From the NCBI RefSeq assembly GCF_021440085.1, contig NZ_JAKCPW010000002.1, forward strand, positions 434,001 through 498,000: 64,000 nt of DNA, in the 5' to 3' direction. Below the pieces are notes generated by a model. The model was not told the origin of the DNA and searched no databases. It was given only the letters and a program-made list of their open reading frames with translations. Below, in pieces: positions 8,406 through 17,176 of this stretch (its first letter is position 1; every line of letters begins with the position of its first letter). This DNA is from Dyadobacter sp. CY261 (GTDB taxonomy: Bacteria; Bacteroidota; Bacteroidia; Cytophagales; Spirosomataceae). Position numbers and translations under genes: made by a program.

Positions 8406-10763
8406 TCAATTTTTTCGATAGGCAGCAATTTTCACGTATAACTCGGCCGGGCTGAATGGCTTGCTGATGTAGTCGTTCATTCCAACCGTAAAGGCAATAT
8501 CCTTAATGTCCATCATAGCCGATGCCGTGAGGGCAATAATGGGGAGCTGCCTGTATTTTTCTTCAGGCAGCAGGCGGATGTGCCGGGTTGCTTCGTAGCC
8601 ATCCATTTCGGGCATTTGAAGGTCCATCAGCACAAGGTCATAGTCGTGGAGCTTCACTTTTTCCAGAGCTACGAGGCCATTTTCAGCCAGGTCGTACTGC
8701 ACGTTCCATTGCTTCATGAAGTTCTTCATTAACAGCACGTTGATGTTATTGTCTTCCACGATAAGCACTCGCATCCCTTCCAGGTTGAAATGATTGGCAG
8801 GCGCACCGTTGGCTTGTTCGGCGAGGTGATTTTTGCTGATTGGAAACGATAGGCTGAAATAGAATGCCGAGCCTTTGTCTGGTTCGCTATCGACATGAAT
8901 GCTGCTATGTTGTAGTTCTAGCAACCGCTTGGTGATCGTGAGGCCGAGGCCTGAGCCGCCGTATTTCCGGGTTGTATCGGAAGAGGCCTGTGTGAAACTG
9001 TCGAAAATGTTTGCGAGTTTTTCCGGGGAGATGCCGATACCAGTATCTTCAACACGGAAATCGATCCTGACGCGGTCATTGGTCCTATCCGAAACATCGG
9101 CTGAAATGGTAACCTTCCCCGCTTCGGTAAATTTGACTGCGTTACTCACCAGGTTGGTCAGGATTTGACCCAGGCGCACAGGATCGCCCACCACGGTGAT
9201 ATTGACATCATTGCTTACTTTAAGTTTTAGCAGGATGCCCTTTTCGTTTGCTTTTTGCAGAACACCCGAGCGGATCTTTTCAAGTAGAGACAATACATTA
9301 AAATCAACTTCCTCAAACTCAATTTTCCCGGCGTCTATTTTGCTGAAATCCAGGATGTCGTTGATCAGTACCAACAGGTTCTCGGCGGAAAATTTGAGGA
9401 TATTAAGGTATTCCACCTGCTCCGGCTTGGGGTCTTGTTGCAGCAGTAAATGCGTGAATCCGATCACTGCGTTCATCGGTGTGCGGATTTCGTGGCTCAT
9501 GGTCGAGAGGAACTGTGACTTCGCAATCGCAGCCATTTCGGCTTGTTCCTTGGCGTTAATGAGTTCCTGTTCCGTTTTCTTTTGTTCATCGATATCCATG
9601 ATCGCACCGTATAACTTTGTAACCCTGCCACTGGCATCCATAAACGGCTTACCGATAGCGTGGATGAATTTGACGTGGCCATCAGGTAAAACGATGCGAA
9701 GGTCGAATCTCGCCGGTATCTGTTCGTTGATCGCATCTCGGATCCGGGATTTATAGAGCGGCAGGTCGTCCGGATGGATCATGCTCGAAAACAGCTCGGT
9801 TTGCGGGCCGATGCTGCCCGGCTGCAGGCCGAAAATACGGAACGCTTCGTCGGACCAGTAATTCAGCCCCGTAACGAGGTCGGCTTCCCAACTACCGCTG
9901 TGCGTAAGCTGTTGCGATTCTGAAAGCATAGCCTCGTTCCTGCGGATTAGCTCTTCCGCCCGTTTTCGATGCGTAATGTCATGCCACACTACAAGGAGTG
10001 CTTTTTTATTGCTAATCAGCACGGGATTGAGCGTCACTTCTGCGGGAAATTCTTCTCCGTCCATGCGCTTATGGATCCATTCGAAGCGGTTGTAGCCATT
10101 TTCGTAGGCAAGCCGGTCCATTTCGACCGATTTCTCGGACGATCTGCGACCATCGGGCTGAAATTCCGGGGAGAATTTTGCCGGGTGTATCGAAAGCAGT
10201 TCGCTTTTGCTCTTGCAACGCAGCATTTTGACCGCAGCCTCGTTGCAATCGGTAATGCCGTTTTCATCGAGCAGTAGATGTGCGTCGGTAGAATATTGAA
10301 ATATGACGCTCAGCTTTTCTTCGACAAGCTTGCGCTGCGTAAGATCTTGTAAAACGCCGTCGAGCTTGCCGGGAAGTTCTTTTTGGATGACTTTTTCATG
10401 AATGTCGCTGACCGATCCCACCATTCGTTCCGGTTTGCCATTTTCAAACCGCACATTTCCGCGACATTCGAAATAGCGGTAATCGTTACTTTTGGTTTTG
10501 AGCCTTACCTGGACGAGATACGGGATATTGTTCTCTAATTGTTCCCTTATTGCATCGGCCACGATATGCTTGTCATCGGGATGTACCAGCATATCTGCAA
10601 ATGGTTCATAACCAGTAGGTATTTCGCCTGGCAGGTATCCCAGCAGTTCAAAAAAACGGTCGGACCAAACCTGCTTGCCTGTTTTGAAATCCCAGTCCCA
10701 TATCCCTGCATTGACGCCGGTAATCACCATATCAAGCGATTCATACGAGAACTTGGACTGCAT
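8406..10763 (-). CDS. Cytoplasmic hybrid histidine kinase: three PAS domains, HisKA, HATPase, receiver
   Basis: 785 residues with no membrane segment. Three PAS domains lie at about 13-125, 150-270 and 280-400 (each ending in a DIxE or DITxRK-type linker). HisKA follows with phosphoacceptor His424 in [10 protein letters not shown], then HATPase_c with DTGIGI and GGSGLGL motifs, and a receiver domain with VLIVEDN and phospho-acceptor Asp714 in [11 protein letters not shown]. An intramolecular His-to-Asp relay is expected; there is no Hpt or DNA-binding domain, so the output must be another protein. The signal sensed by the PAS domains is unknown. The gene is divergent from the receiver/kinase pair at 11.0-13.5 kb, and the 272-base interval between them probably holds promoters in both directions. 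Confidence 0.93.
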   Translation of the reverse strand: MQSKFSYESLDMVITGVNAGIWDWDFKTGKQVWSDRFFELLGYLPGEIPTGYEPFADMLVHPDDKHIVADAIREQLENNIPYLVQVRLKTKSNDYRYFECRGNVRFENGKPERMVGSVSDIHEKVIQKELPGKLDGVLQDLTQRKLVEEKLSVIFQYSTDAHLLLDENGITDCNEAAVKMLRCKSKSELLSIHPAKFSPEFQPDGRRSSEKSVEMDRLAYENGYNRFEWIHKRMDGEEFPAEVTLNPVLISNKKALLVVWHDITHRKRAEELIRRNEAMLSESQQLTHSGSWEADLVTGLNYWSDEAFRIFGLQPGSIGPQTELFSSMIHPDDLPLYKSRIRDAINEQIPARFDLRIVLPDGHVKFIHAIGKPFMDASGRVTKLYGAIMDIDEQKKTEQELINAKEQAEMAAIAKSQFLSTMSHEIRTPMNAVIGFTHLLLQQDPKPEQVEYLNILKFSAENLLVLINDILDFSKIDAGKIEFEEVDFNVLSLLEKIRSGVLQKANEKGILLKLKVSNDVNITVVGDPVRLGQILTNLVSNAVKFTEAGKVTISADVSDRTNDRVRIDFRVEDTGIGISPEKLANIFDSFTQASSDTTRKYGGSGLGLTITKRLLELQHSSIHVDSEPDKGSAFYFSLSFPISKNHLAEQANGAPANHFNLEGMRVLIVEDNNINVLLMKNFMKQWNVQYDLAENGLVALEKVKLHDYDLVLMDLQMPEMDGYEATRHIRLLPEEKYRQLPIIALTASAMMDIKDIAFTVGMNDYISKPFSPAELYVKIAAYRKN

Positions 10764-11035
10764 AGCGGATAATAGAATTAATTCGTATAAAATTAAGATA
10801 ATTTCCCTATTTCAAAACTCGGAAAGGAACTTTGCTTACTCTTTTGCGGCATGTTGTTTGCCTAAAACTTTTCCAACGGTTGGTTTTGCCCGCATAAGTT
10901 TCATTAGTGACGAAACCTTTTGATTTCCTTTTGTAACCGGCTGAAAAGTAGTTTCTGTGTTTTTCCGGACGGCGATGATCTTTGAGGATGTAAACCGATC
11001 GCATCCCTTAAACCAGCCTTGACGGCAAGTCTGCC

Positions 11036-11431
11036 ATGATGAATCTTAAACTAGCGAATGTTCTATATGTGGATGATGAAATCCATAACCTAAATTCCTT
11101 TAGGGCTGCTTTCCGTAAAGATTTCAATGTATTTACGGCAATCTCGGCGGAAGAAGGTTTGGAAGTCTTGGAAGAAAACGAAATGCATGTAGTGATAACA
11201 GATCAGCGAATGCCATACATGACCGGCATTGAATTTCTTGCCCAAATTTCTGAAAAATACGTGAATGTGGTCGGAGTACTTTTAACGGGATTTGAAGATG
11301 CTAATTTAATTGCGGACGCGCTCCATAAGCGTTTGGCGCATTTCAGTCTCGAAAAACCTTGGGATGAGGATGAAATTCGCAGCATCGTCGGTGCCTCTTT
11401 CGGTTTCCCGCCTTTTAAGCATGAGCATTGA
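11036..11431 (+). CDS. Stand-alone response-regulator receiver domain
   Basis: 131 residues (130 if the second ATG at 11039 is used). A complete receiver fold: VLYVDDE acidic pocket, phospho-acceptor Asp56 in VVITDQRMPYMTG, and the conserved lysine in SLEKPW. No output domain follows, so it acts as a phosphate shuttle or by protein contact. The TDQRMP form resembles the receivers of RpfG-like regulators. The kinase gene begins 60 bases downstream on the same strand, and the two are probably co-transcribed and functionally paired. Confidence 0.9.
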   Translation: MMNLKLANVLYVDDEIHNLNSFRAAFRKDFNVFTAISAEEGLEVLEENEMHVVITDQRMPYMTGIEFLAQISEKYVNVVGVLLTGFEDANLIADALHKRLAHFSLEKPWDEDEIRSIVGASFGFPPFKHEH

Positions 11432-11491
11432 TTGCTATTTTGCCAGCGTCGGCGTAAATTGGTGGGGATAGAATTGGCGAAAAACCTCTAT

Positions 11492-13528
11492 ATGAATGCA
11501 GAAACGGATGCGTTACTGAAACGCATTGAAGAGCTGGAAGCGCAGCTGGACAAGGCCCGGCTGTGGCAGGCGGCCGACGGCGCAGACGACACGCCCGCAT
11601 ACATACAGGAAATGGAGGGGCGTTTTCGCGCTATTGCGGATACTGCACCGGTCCTGATCTGGCTCGCAGGCCCCGATAAGCTCTGCTTTTTTTTCAATAA
11701 AGGCTGGCTGGATTTTACCGGTCGCACGATAGAGGAAGAACTCGGGAACGGATGGATGGAAGGTGTCCATCCCGACGACCTGGAAAGGTGCCTCGCCATT
11801 TACACTTCGCATTTCGAGGAACGAAAGGAGTTCAGCATTGATTACCGTCTCCGTAGGCACGACGGTCAATACCGCTGGATTTCCGATAAGGGCGTGCCCC
11901 GCTACACAATTACCGGAACATTTATCGGTTACGTGGGCGGATGTATGGATATTCATGATCAGATCACGTTCTCCGAGCAGTTGGAGCGAATGGTCGAAGA
12001 GCGCACGCGCCAATTGAAGCATTCGGAACAGTTTCTGCAATCGGTACTCAATACGGCGAGCAACAGCATTGCATCCTACGAGGCCATGCGGAATGAGGTG
12101 GGCAAGATCATGGACTTCAGGATTGTGTATTCCAATGAAGAGCAATTCTCAAAAATAGCGCGTGACGGAGGAAGTATCGTTGGGCGGACCTGCCGCGAAG
12201 TTTACCCGGGCATTTTCAGGAACGGGGTGTTCGAAAAATTAGTGAGATGTGTCGAAACCGGGCAGTCCGATAGTTATCAGATCGACGTGAGAAGGGACGG
12301 AGAATTGTTTTGGTTTGAGGCTTCGATTGAAAAGCTGGAAGACAGTGTCACCGTGACGGCCAGGAATATTTCGGAAGAGCTCAAATCGGATCTTAAACTG
12401 AAAGACCTGAACAGGCAGTTGAAAATCCAGAACTCCCTTTTCAAGCATTCGGAGGAGAATGCGAATATCGGCAGCTATGCCTGGAATGTAGAGACAAATG
12501 AACTCGAATGCTCCGACAATCTCTACCGCCTGATTGGTCACCAGCCGCAGGAGTTTGCACCATCGTTCGGGCAATTTCTTTCCTTTCTTCACGCCGACGA
12601 CCGCCATCAGGCGATCCGTGACGGGATCCGGGCCTACGAGACCAAGGTCATCATCCAAAATACCTATCGTGTTATTACAAGGAACGGCGAAATCAGGCAT
12701 TTTCGACTTAGTGGTAATTTTATAAGAGAAGGCGATAACCACCTGATGATCGGCGCGTTACAGGACGTGACGAAGGATATTGAACTGACCGATGCACTTC
12801 ATAAAAAGAATTTGGAACTGCGCCGGAACAATGAAGAACTCGCTTCGTTCAGCTATGTGGCGTCGCACGATTTGCAGGAACCTTTGCGCAAGATCCGGGC
12901 ATTCAGCAGCAGGATCATGGAAAAAGAGGCGCACCATTTTTCGGAAAATACGAAGGATTACTTTTTACGGATTATCACAGCGTCGGCACGGATGCAAAAC
13001 CTGATTGAGGCGCTGTTGAGCTATTCGGGAACCAGCGGCGTCAACTTCAAATTCGTGGAGGTTGACCTGAACAGCATTTTGGACGAAGTGAAAAGTGACC
13101 TCGAAGAGCTGATTTTGGAAAAAAATGCAGTGGTGGAAGTACAGAAATTACCTGTCCTACCAGTAATCCCGGTGCAGTTTCACCAGCTTATGCAGAATCT
13201 GATAGGGAACGGTATCAAATACAGCAATCCTGAGCGGCAGCCGGTTGTACGTGTAACATCGACAATAGTTGAGGAGAAAGACGGCCAGGGCCCTTTATGC
13301 CGGATTAACGTTACCGACAATGGGATTGGATTCGATCAACGTTATGAAAACCGCATTTTTGATCTTTTCCAAAGGCTCCACGGTAAAAATGAATATGAAG
13401 GCACGGGAATCGGGCTCGCAATCTGCAAAAAAATAGTTCAGAACCACCACGGATATATCACAGCCGAAGGAACGCCCGGAGTGGGGTCGGTTTTCCATGT
13501 ATTTATTCCGGTAACTGCCTCGCAGTAA
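11492..13528 (+). CDS. Multi-PAS sensor histidine kinase of the SHDLQEPLR type
   Basis: 678 residues from the ATG at 11492; an in-frame TTG at 11432, just after the upstream stop, would add 20 residues of poor quality. It opens with a short coiled coil (LLKRIEELEAQLDKARL), then three PAS/PAC modules at roughly 40-170, 190-300 and 320-430. A coiled linker leads to HisKA with His459 in VASHDLQEPLRKI, a phytochrome-kinase-like H-box. The ATPase domain shows NLIGNGIKYS, DNGIGFD and GTGIGLAICKKI. There is no membrane segment or receiver. The upstream receiver at 11036 is the likely partner. The kinase at 32805-35207 shares the same catalytic half and domain style, so the two are paralogues. Ligand unknown. 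Confidence 0.93.
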   Translation: MNAETDALLKRIEELEAQLDKARLWQAADGADDTPAYIQEMEGRFRAIADTAPVLIWLAGPDKLCFFFNKGWLDFTGRTIEEELGNGWMEGVHPDDLERCLAIYTSHFEERKEFSIDYRLRRHDGQYRWISDKGVPRYTITGTFIGYVGGCMDIHDQITFSEQLERMVEERTRQLKHSEQFLQSVLNTASNSIASYEAMRNEVGKIMDFRIVYSNEEQFSKIARDGGSIVGRTCREVYPGIFRNGVFEKLVRCVETGQSDSYQIDVRRDGELFWFEASIEKLEDSVTVTARNISEELKSDLKLKDLNRQLKIQNSLFKHSEENANIGSYAWNVETNELECSDNLYRLIGHQPQEFAPSFGQFLSFLHADDRHQAIRDGIRAYETKVIIQNTYRVITRNGEIRHFRLSGNFIREGDNHLMIGALQDVTKDIELTDALHKKNLELRRNNEELASFSYVASHDLQEPLRKIRAFSSRIMEKEAHHFSENTKDYFLRIITASARMQNLIEALLSYSGTSGVNFKFVEVDLNSILDEVKSDLEELILEKNAVVEVQKLPVLPVIPVQFHQLMQNLIGNGIKYSNPERQPVVRVTSTIVEEKDGQGPLCRINVTDNGIGFDQRYENRIFDLFQRLHGKNEYEGTGIGLAICKKIVQNHHGYITAEGTPGVGSVFHVFIPVTASQ

Positions 13529-13632
13529 TGAGGTATCTTCATTGTATTTTGGATATGTCAATGTCCTAATAGTAAAAAAACAATATTCTGACGCGTCATC
13601 ACTGCTACACAAAAGTTTCTGTGTTAAAACCC

Positions 13633-13663
13633 TTGCGTTTTAATTCTCAATAAGTTTACTTTG
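13633..13663 (+). promoter_or_regulatory. Candidate Bacteroidota sigma-A-type promoter
   Basis: TTG at 13633-13635, a 20-base spacer and TTACTTTG at 13656-13663, against the group consensus TTG-N17-23-TAnnTTTG (one mismatch). A start near 13670 would give an 80-nt leader before the 53-codon ORF and about 420 nt before susC. Confidence 0.4.
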
Positions 13664-13750
13664 TCTATCATATTTATAGACTATATAAAAATGATATTGC
13701 CGGATTAGCCACCAGTCGGGCAAGCATTCATCCAAAATTCTATCGTACCT

Positions 13751-13912
13751 ATGAAAGCGAAAGATTTACTTCTCATCCAGCGCCTGCTTATCGGTAGGCC
13801 GATCCTCGGAAGGTCGCTTCCCGGAAGATCGCTTCCCGGAAGATCGCTTCCCGGAAGGATGGTGGCTTCTGATTTTCCCCGTTTCACAGCCAAGTCCTGT
13901 TCCTGTTGTTGA
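13751..13912 (+). CDS. Possible 53-aa peptide with GRSLP tandem repeats and Cys-rich tail
   Basis: ATG at 13751, TGA at 13910-13912, 53 residues. It begins MKAKDLLLIQRLL, continues with three perfect GRSLP pentapeptides, and ends FTAKSCSCC, so it is basic, short and has three cysteines at the extreme C-terminus. A candidate promoter lies 90-120 bases upstream on the same strand. I do not recognise the family. It could be a leader peptide controlling the SusC operon, a small secreted or ribosomally made peptide, or chance coding over a minisatellite. The minus strand is also open here, so coding status is uncertain. Confidence 0.3.
   Translation: MKAKDLLLIQRLLIGRPILGRSLPGRSLPGRSLPGRMVASDFPRFTAKSCSCC
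13811..13857. repeat. 15-bp tandem repeat, three units
   Basis: AGRTCGCTTCCCGGA is repeated three times in a row (first unit with G, next two with A at the third base), preceded by a diverged unit. The unit contains the near-palindrome TTCCCGGAA. Copy number may vary between strains. Confidence 0.85.
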
Positions 13913-14090
13913 CCCCAGACAATACTCTGAACCATTGATAACCACTGACTGGTCGGCATAGGAGGTATATGCGGATCAGACACTTCTTCACATAGCTCAG
14001 CTTTTTCCGGCAAACGTCGACAGGTGCTGCGTATATGCATGAAGGTAAGCCCTCTTGTGCCTCGATTATCCATTTTATTTACCACAAATA

Positions 14091-17000
14091 ATGACGAAAC
14101 ATTTATTTCGCCTGTTTCTGCTGACGGGCTTATTACTCACAGGTTTTTACCGTGCCCTGGCGCAGGACGCCATTACAGGGGTGGTCAAAGACGAATCGGG
14201 CCAGGGATTGCCCGGTGCAACGGTGGTCGAAAAAGGCTCTGCTAAATATGCATTAACTGATATCGACGGAAAGTTCAGTATTCCGCCAGCGAAGGAATTT
14301 CCATTCACATTGCAAATCAGTATTACCGGATTCCAGCAACAGGAAATCGACATCTACGAACAGCCCACCGAACCGGTAGAAGTCGTTTTGAAAACGGCCA
14401 ACCTGCTAGATGAAGTCGTGGTAGTTGGTTATGGAGAACAAAAACGCAAGGACATAACGGGTTCTGTGGCTTCGGTACCTATCGAAATCAAAAGTCAGCC
14501 GGTAGCATCCGTAGAGCGCCTTTTGCAAGGTTCAGTCGCGGGGGCTGTGGTAACGCAGACGTCCGGACAGCCAGGTGGCGGTGTGAGTGTGCAGATCCGC
14601 GGGAACAACTCCATTACCGCCGGTAGCGACCCGCTTTACGTAATCGACGGCTTCCCGATCAACAATGACTACGGCCTGACCGACGCGGGTGTGACCGACG
14701 GTTCAAAGATCAACCCGTTGTCGTCTATTAACACGGCCGATATTGAGAATATCGACGTTCTGAAAGATGCCTCTGCAACAGCTATTTATGGGTCACGTGG
14801 TGCTAATGGCGTGGTAATTATCACAACTAAAAGTGGTAGCAAGAACAAATCATCCATTAACTACGACGCTTACTACGGCTCGCAGAAAGTGCTGCGTACT
14901 TTGCCTTTGCTGAATGCGGCGCAATGGTGGCAGTTGAGAAAAGATGCGGCTGCGAACTCCGGTAAAACGGCTTCTGTTCCAACCATTTCAGGTTATTCAC
15001 TCGATACCACAGGCACAGGCACCGACTGGCAGGACGCGGCATTCCGCAGCGCCTCCATTCAGAGCCATAACCTCTCGATTCTTTCAGGATCGGATAAAAC
15101 GAGGCTTGCGATTTCAGGTAACTATTTCAAACAGAACGGTATCCTGCAAAATACAGACTTCCGGCGCTTCTCGGCCCGTATTAACCTGGATCATCAGTAC
15201 AGCGACCGGCTCCGTATTTTCACCAGCCTGAACGCGAGTAACACCAAAGCGAATGTAGCGCCTAACGCCATTGTTGGTAACCTGCTGCAAACACCTCCTT
15301 CGCTGCCTATTTATCAGGACAATGGCACTTTTGTGGTGAACAGCCCATTCGAATCCGCATTGCAAAACCCGATCAACTCGCTTTACAATCAGTTAAATGA
15401 AACCATTACCAACCGTTTCCTCGGTAATGTTTCGGCTGAATATACGCTTGCGGATGGTTTGAAAGCCAAAGTCCTCGTCGGTGCCGATGTGGTTGGCAAC
15501 AAGCAGAACCGTTACCTGCCAAGCACCACTGCGGAAGGCCAGGCGTTGAGCGGCAACGCCATCGTGGGTTCTATTTTTACTGCCAACTGGTTGAATGAGA
15601 ACACGATCAGCTATGATAAGGAATTCAATGAAAAGAACAAGATCAATGCGGTAGCCGGTTTCACGGCACAGGTATCGGAAAGTAAAGGTGCTATCGCCGA
15701 AGCGGCAGGTTTTGCGACGGACGCATTTGAATACAATAACCTCGCGACTGGTATTACTAGCATCGCCCCGCGGTCACTGGCTAGCAAATGGTCATTGGCT
15801 TCCTACCTGGGTCGTGTCAACTACATTTTCGACGAGCGTTACCTGTTCACACTTACATTGCGTGCGGATGGTTCGTCCAAATTCGGTAGCGGCAACAAAT
15901 GGGGATATTTTCCATCGGCAGCCATCGGCTGGAATGTCAATGAAGAGAAATTCTTCCAGCGTTTCAAAAAGATCAGCCTGTTGAAACTCAGATTGAGCGC
16001 CGGACAGACGGGTAACCAGAATATCCCTTCTTACCAATCCCTGTCGCAGCTGAGCTATTTCCGTTACAACTTTTCGAACACAACAGTATCAGGTTTCGCC
16101 CCTAACACCGTGCCCAACCCGAACCTCGGCTGGGAGAAAACATTCCAGACAGATTTTGGGGTGGACCTTGGTTTATTCAAAAACCGCATTAACATCATTG
16201 CTGACTACTACTATAAGAAAACGACCGATTTGTTGCTAACACGTACTGTACCAGGGACTTCCGGTCTCTCGGATTTCTACAACGGACAGGCATCAGTGGT
16301 GTACCAAAACATCGGATCTGTTTCCAACCAGGGTATTGAGCTATATATCAATTCAAGAAACCTGGAAGGTGCTTTCAAATGGAACACGATCTTTATTGTT
16401 TCCAAAAACACCAACAAGATCCTGAGCCTTGGCGACGGTGTGGACCAGATCATTCCGGTGATATCTAATCCATCCATTGCCAAAGTGGGCTATCCGCTGG
16501 GTTCATTTATCGTATACCAGACTGACGGTGTTATCCAGGAAGGCGACGCGCCGTTGACCCCGCAACAAAACAAAAACCCGGGTGGCCAGAAATATAAGGA
16601 TATCAATGGTGATGGCGTGATCACCCAGGCAGGCGACCGTGTGGTGATCAAAAACCAGCCGGCATTGACAGGTGGTATCACCAACACATTCAGCTTTAAA
16701 GGTTTTGACCTGACTGTATTCTTCCAGGCATCGCTCGGCGGTAAGCTATACAATGCCAACCGTGCGAACCTTGAACTGGGAACAGGTTATGTAAATGCCT
16801 CGACTGTTGTTCTCGACCGCTGGACTCCAACGAACACCGATACCGATGTAAAAGCGGCCTACCAGGATCCCGCAATTACCATTTCTGACCGGTTTATCGA
16901 AAGTGCGACCTATTATCGTATCAAAAACCTCTCATTTGGCTATACATTCCCGAAAGAGCTGCTTTCAAAACTGCGCATCGATAACCTTCGGTTGTATGTA

Positions 17001-17150
17001 TCGGCGCAAAACCCGAAAACGTGGACCAAGTACACAGGTTTCGACCCCGAAGTTAGCTTGAACGGCCAGTCGCTGATCAACAAAGGTGTTGACCAGGGCG
17101 TGTATCCAAACAACAAATCTTACCAGGTAGGTCTGTCCCTCACATTCTGA
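14091..17150 (+). CDS. susC-like: SusC/RagA-family TonB-dependent outer-membrane transporter
   Basis: 1019 residues from the ATG at 14091, which puts a signal peptide (HLFRLFLLTGLLLTGFYRALAQ) first; upstream in-frame codons from 14055 are rejected. A carboxypeptidase-regulatory-like domain spans about 25-105 (ITGVVKDESGQGLPGATV). A TonB-box-like region DEVVVVGYG follows, then the plug (VSVQIRGNNSI, DPLYVIDGFPI, IDVLKDASATAIYGSRGANG) and a 22-strand-type barrel ending YQVGLSLTF with a terminal aromatic residue. It imports oligosaccharides with the SusD lipoprotein as lid, powered by TonB-ExbBD. Next to three sulfatases, the substrate is predicted to be a sulfated glycan fragment. SusD begins 26 bases downstream. 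Confidence 0.95.
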   Translation: MTKHLFRLFLLTGLLLTGFYRALAQDAITGVVKDESGQGLPGATVVEKGSAKYALTDIDGKFSIPPAKEFPFTLQISITGFQQQEIDIYEQPTEPVEVVLKTANLLDEVVVVGYGEQKRKDITGSVASVPIEIKSQPVASVERLLQGSVAGAVVTQTSGQPGGGVSVQIRGNNSITAGSDPLYVIDGFPINNDYGLTDAGVTDGSKINPLSSINTADIENIDVLKDASATAIYGSRGANGVVIITTKSGSKNKSSINYDAYYGSQKVLRTLPLLNAAQWWQLRKDAAANSGKTASVPTISGYSLDTTGTGTDWQDAAFRSASIQSHNLSILSGSDKTRLAISGNYFKQNGILQNTDFRRFSARINLDHQYSDRLRIFTSLNASNTKANVAPNAIVGNLLQTPPSLPIYQDNGTFVVNSPFESALQNPINSLYNQLNETITNRFLGNVSAEYTLADGLKAKVLVGADVVGNKQNRYLPSTTAEGQALSGNAIVGSIFTANWLNENTISYDKEFNEKNKINAVAGFTAQVSESKGAIAEAAGFATDAFEYNNLATGITSIAPRSLASKWSLASYLGRVNYIFDERYLFTLTLRADGSSKFGSGNKWGYFPSAAIGWNVNEEKFFQRFKKISLLKLRLSAGQTGNQNIPSYQSLSQLSYFRYNFSNTTVSGFAPNTVPNPNLGWEKTFQTDFGVDLGLFKNRINIIADYYYKKTTDLLLTRTVPGTSGLSDFYNGQASVVYQNIGSVSNQGIELYINSRNLEGAFKWNTIFIVSKNTNKILSLGDGVDQIIPVISNPSIAKVGYPLGSFIVYQTDGVIQEGDAPLTPQQNKNPGGQKYKDINGDGVITQAGDRVVIKNQPALTGGITNTFSFKGFDLTVFFQASLGGKLYNANRANLELGTGYVNASTVVLDRWTPTNTDTDVKAAYQDPAITISDRFIESATYYRIKNLSFGYTFPKELLSKLRIDNLRLYVSAQNPKTWTKYTGFDPEVSLNGQSLINKGVDQGVYPNNKSYQVGLSLTF

Positions 17151-17176
17151 TAACCACCATTCCAAAATTGATTGAA

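Larger units (their letters stand above)
13529..14090. other. Long leader/intergenic region upstream of susC
   Basis: 562 bases without a conventional gene. It contains a good Bacteroidota-type promoter (13633-13663), a 53-codon open frame (13751-13912) with a 15-bp tandem repeat, and a GGAGG followed by a nine-codon mini-ORF near 13950-13980. A 126-codon minus-strand frame also stays open across the repeat, as expected because the repeat unit is a multiple of three. If the promoter drives susC, the leader is about 420 nt. Confidence 0.5.

Noticed and set aside
8179..8421. 80-codon plus-strand frame with one hydrophobic stretch
   Set aside because: It overlaps the kinase stop, its second half is unstructured and charged, and no family or promoter is evident.
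9196..9756. 186-codon plus-strand frame inside the hybrid kinase
   Set aside because: It is an antisense shadow of HisKA/HATPase coding sequence with serine-rich, arginine-rich composition.
11513..12145. 210-codon minus-strand frame across the PAS kinase
   Set aside because: Antisense shadow of PAS coding sequence; the plus-strand domains are unambiguous.
13811..13857. Tandem repeat considered as CRISPR
   Set aside because: Units are 15 bp, contiguous, with no spacers and no cas genes.
13705..14085. 126-codon minus-strand frame with PGSDL repeats
   Set aside because: It is antisense to the susC leader, open mainly because the 15-bp repeat is a multiple of three, ends at no terminator, and has no recognisable protein features.
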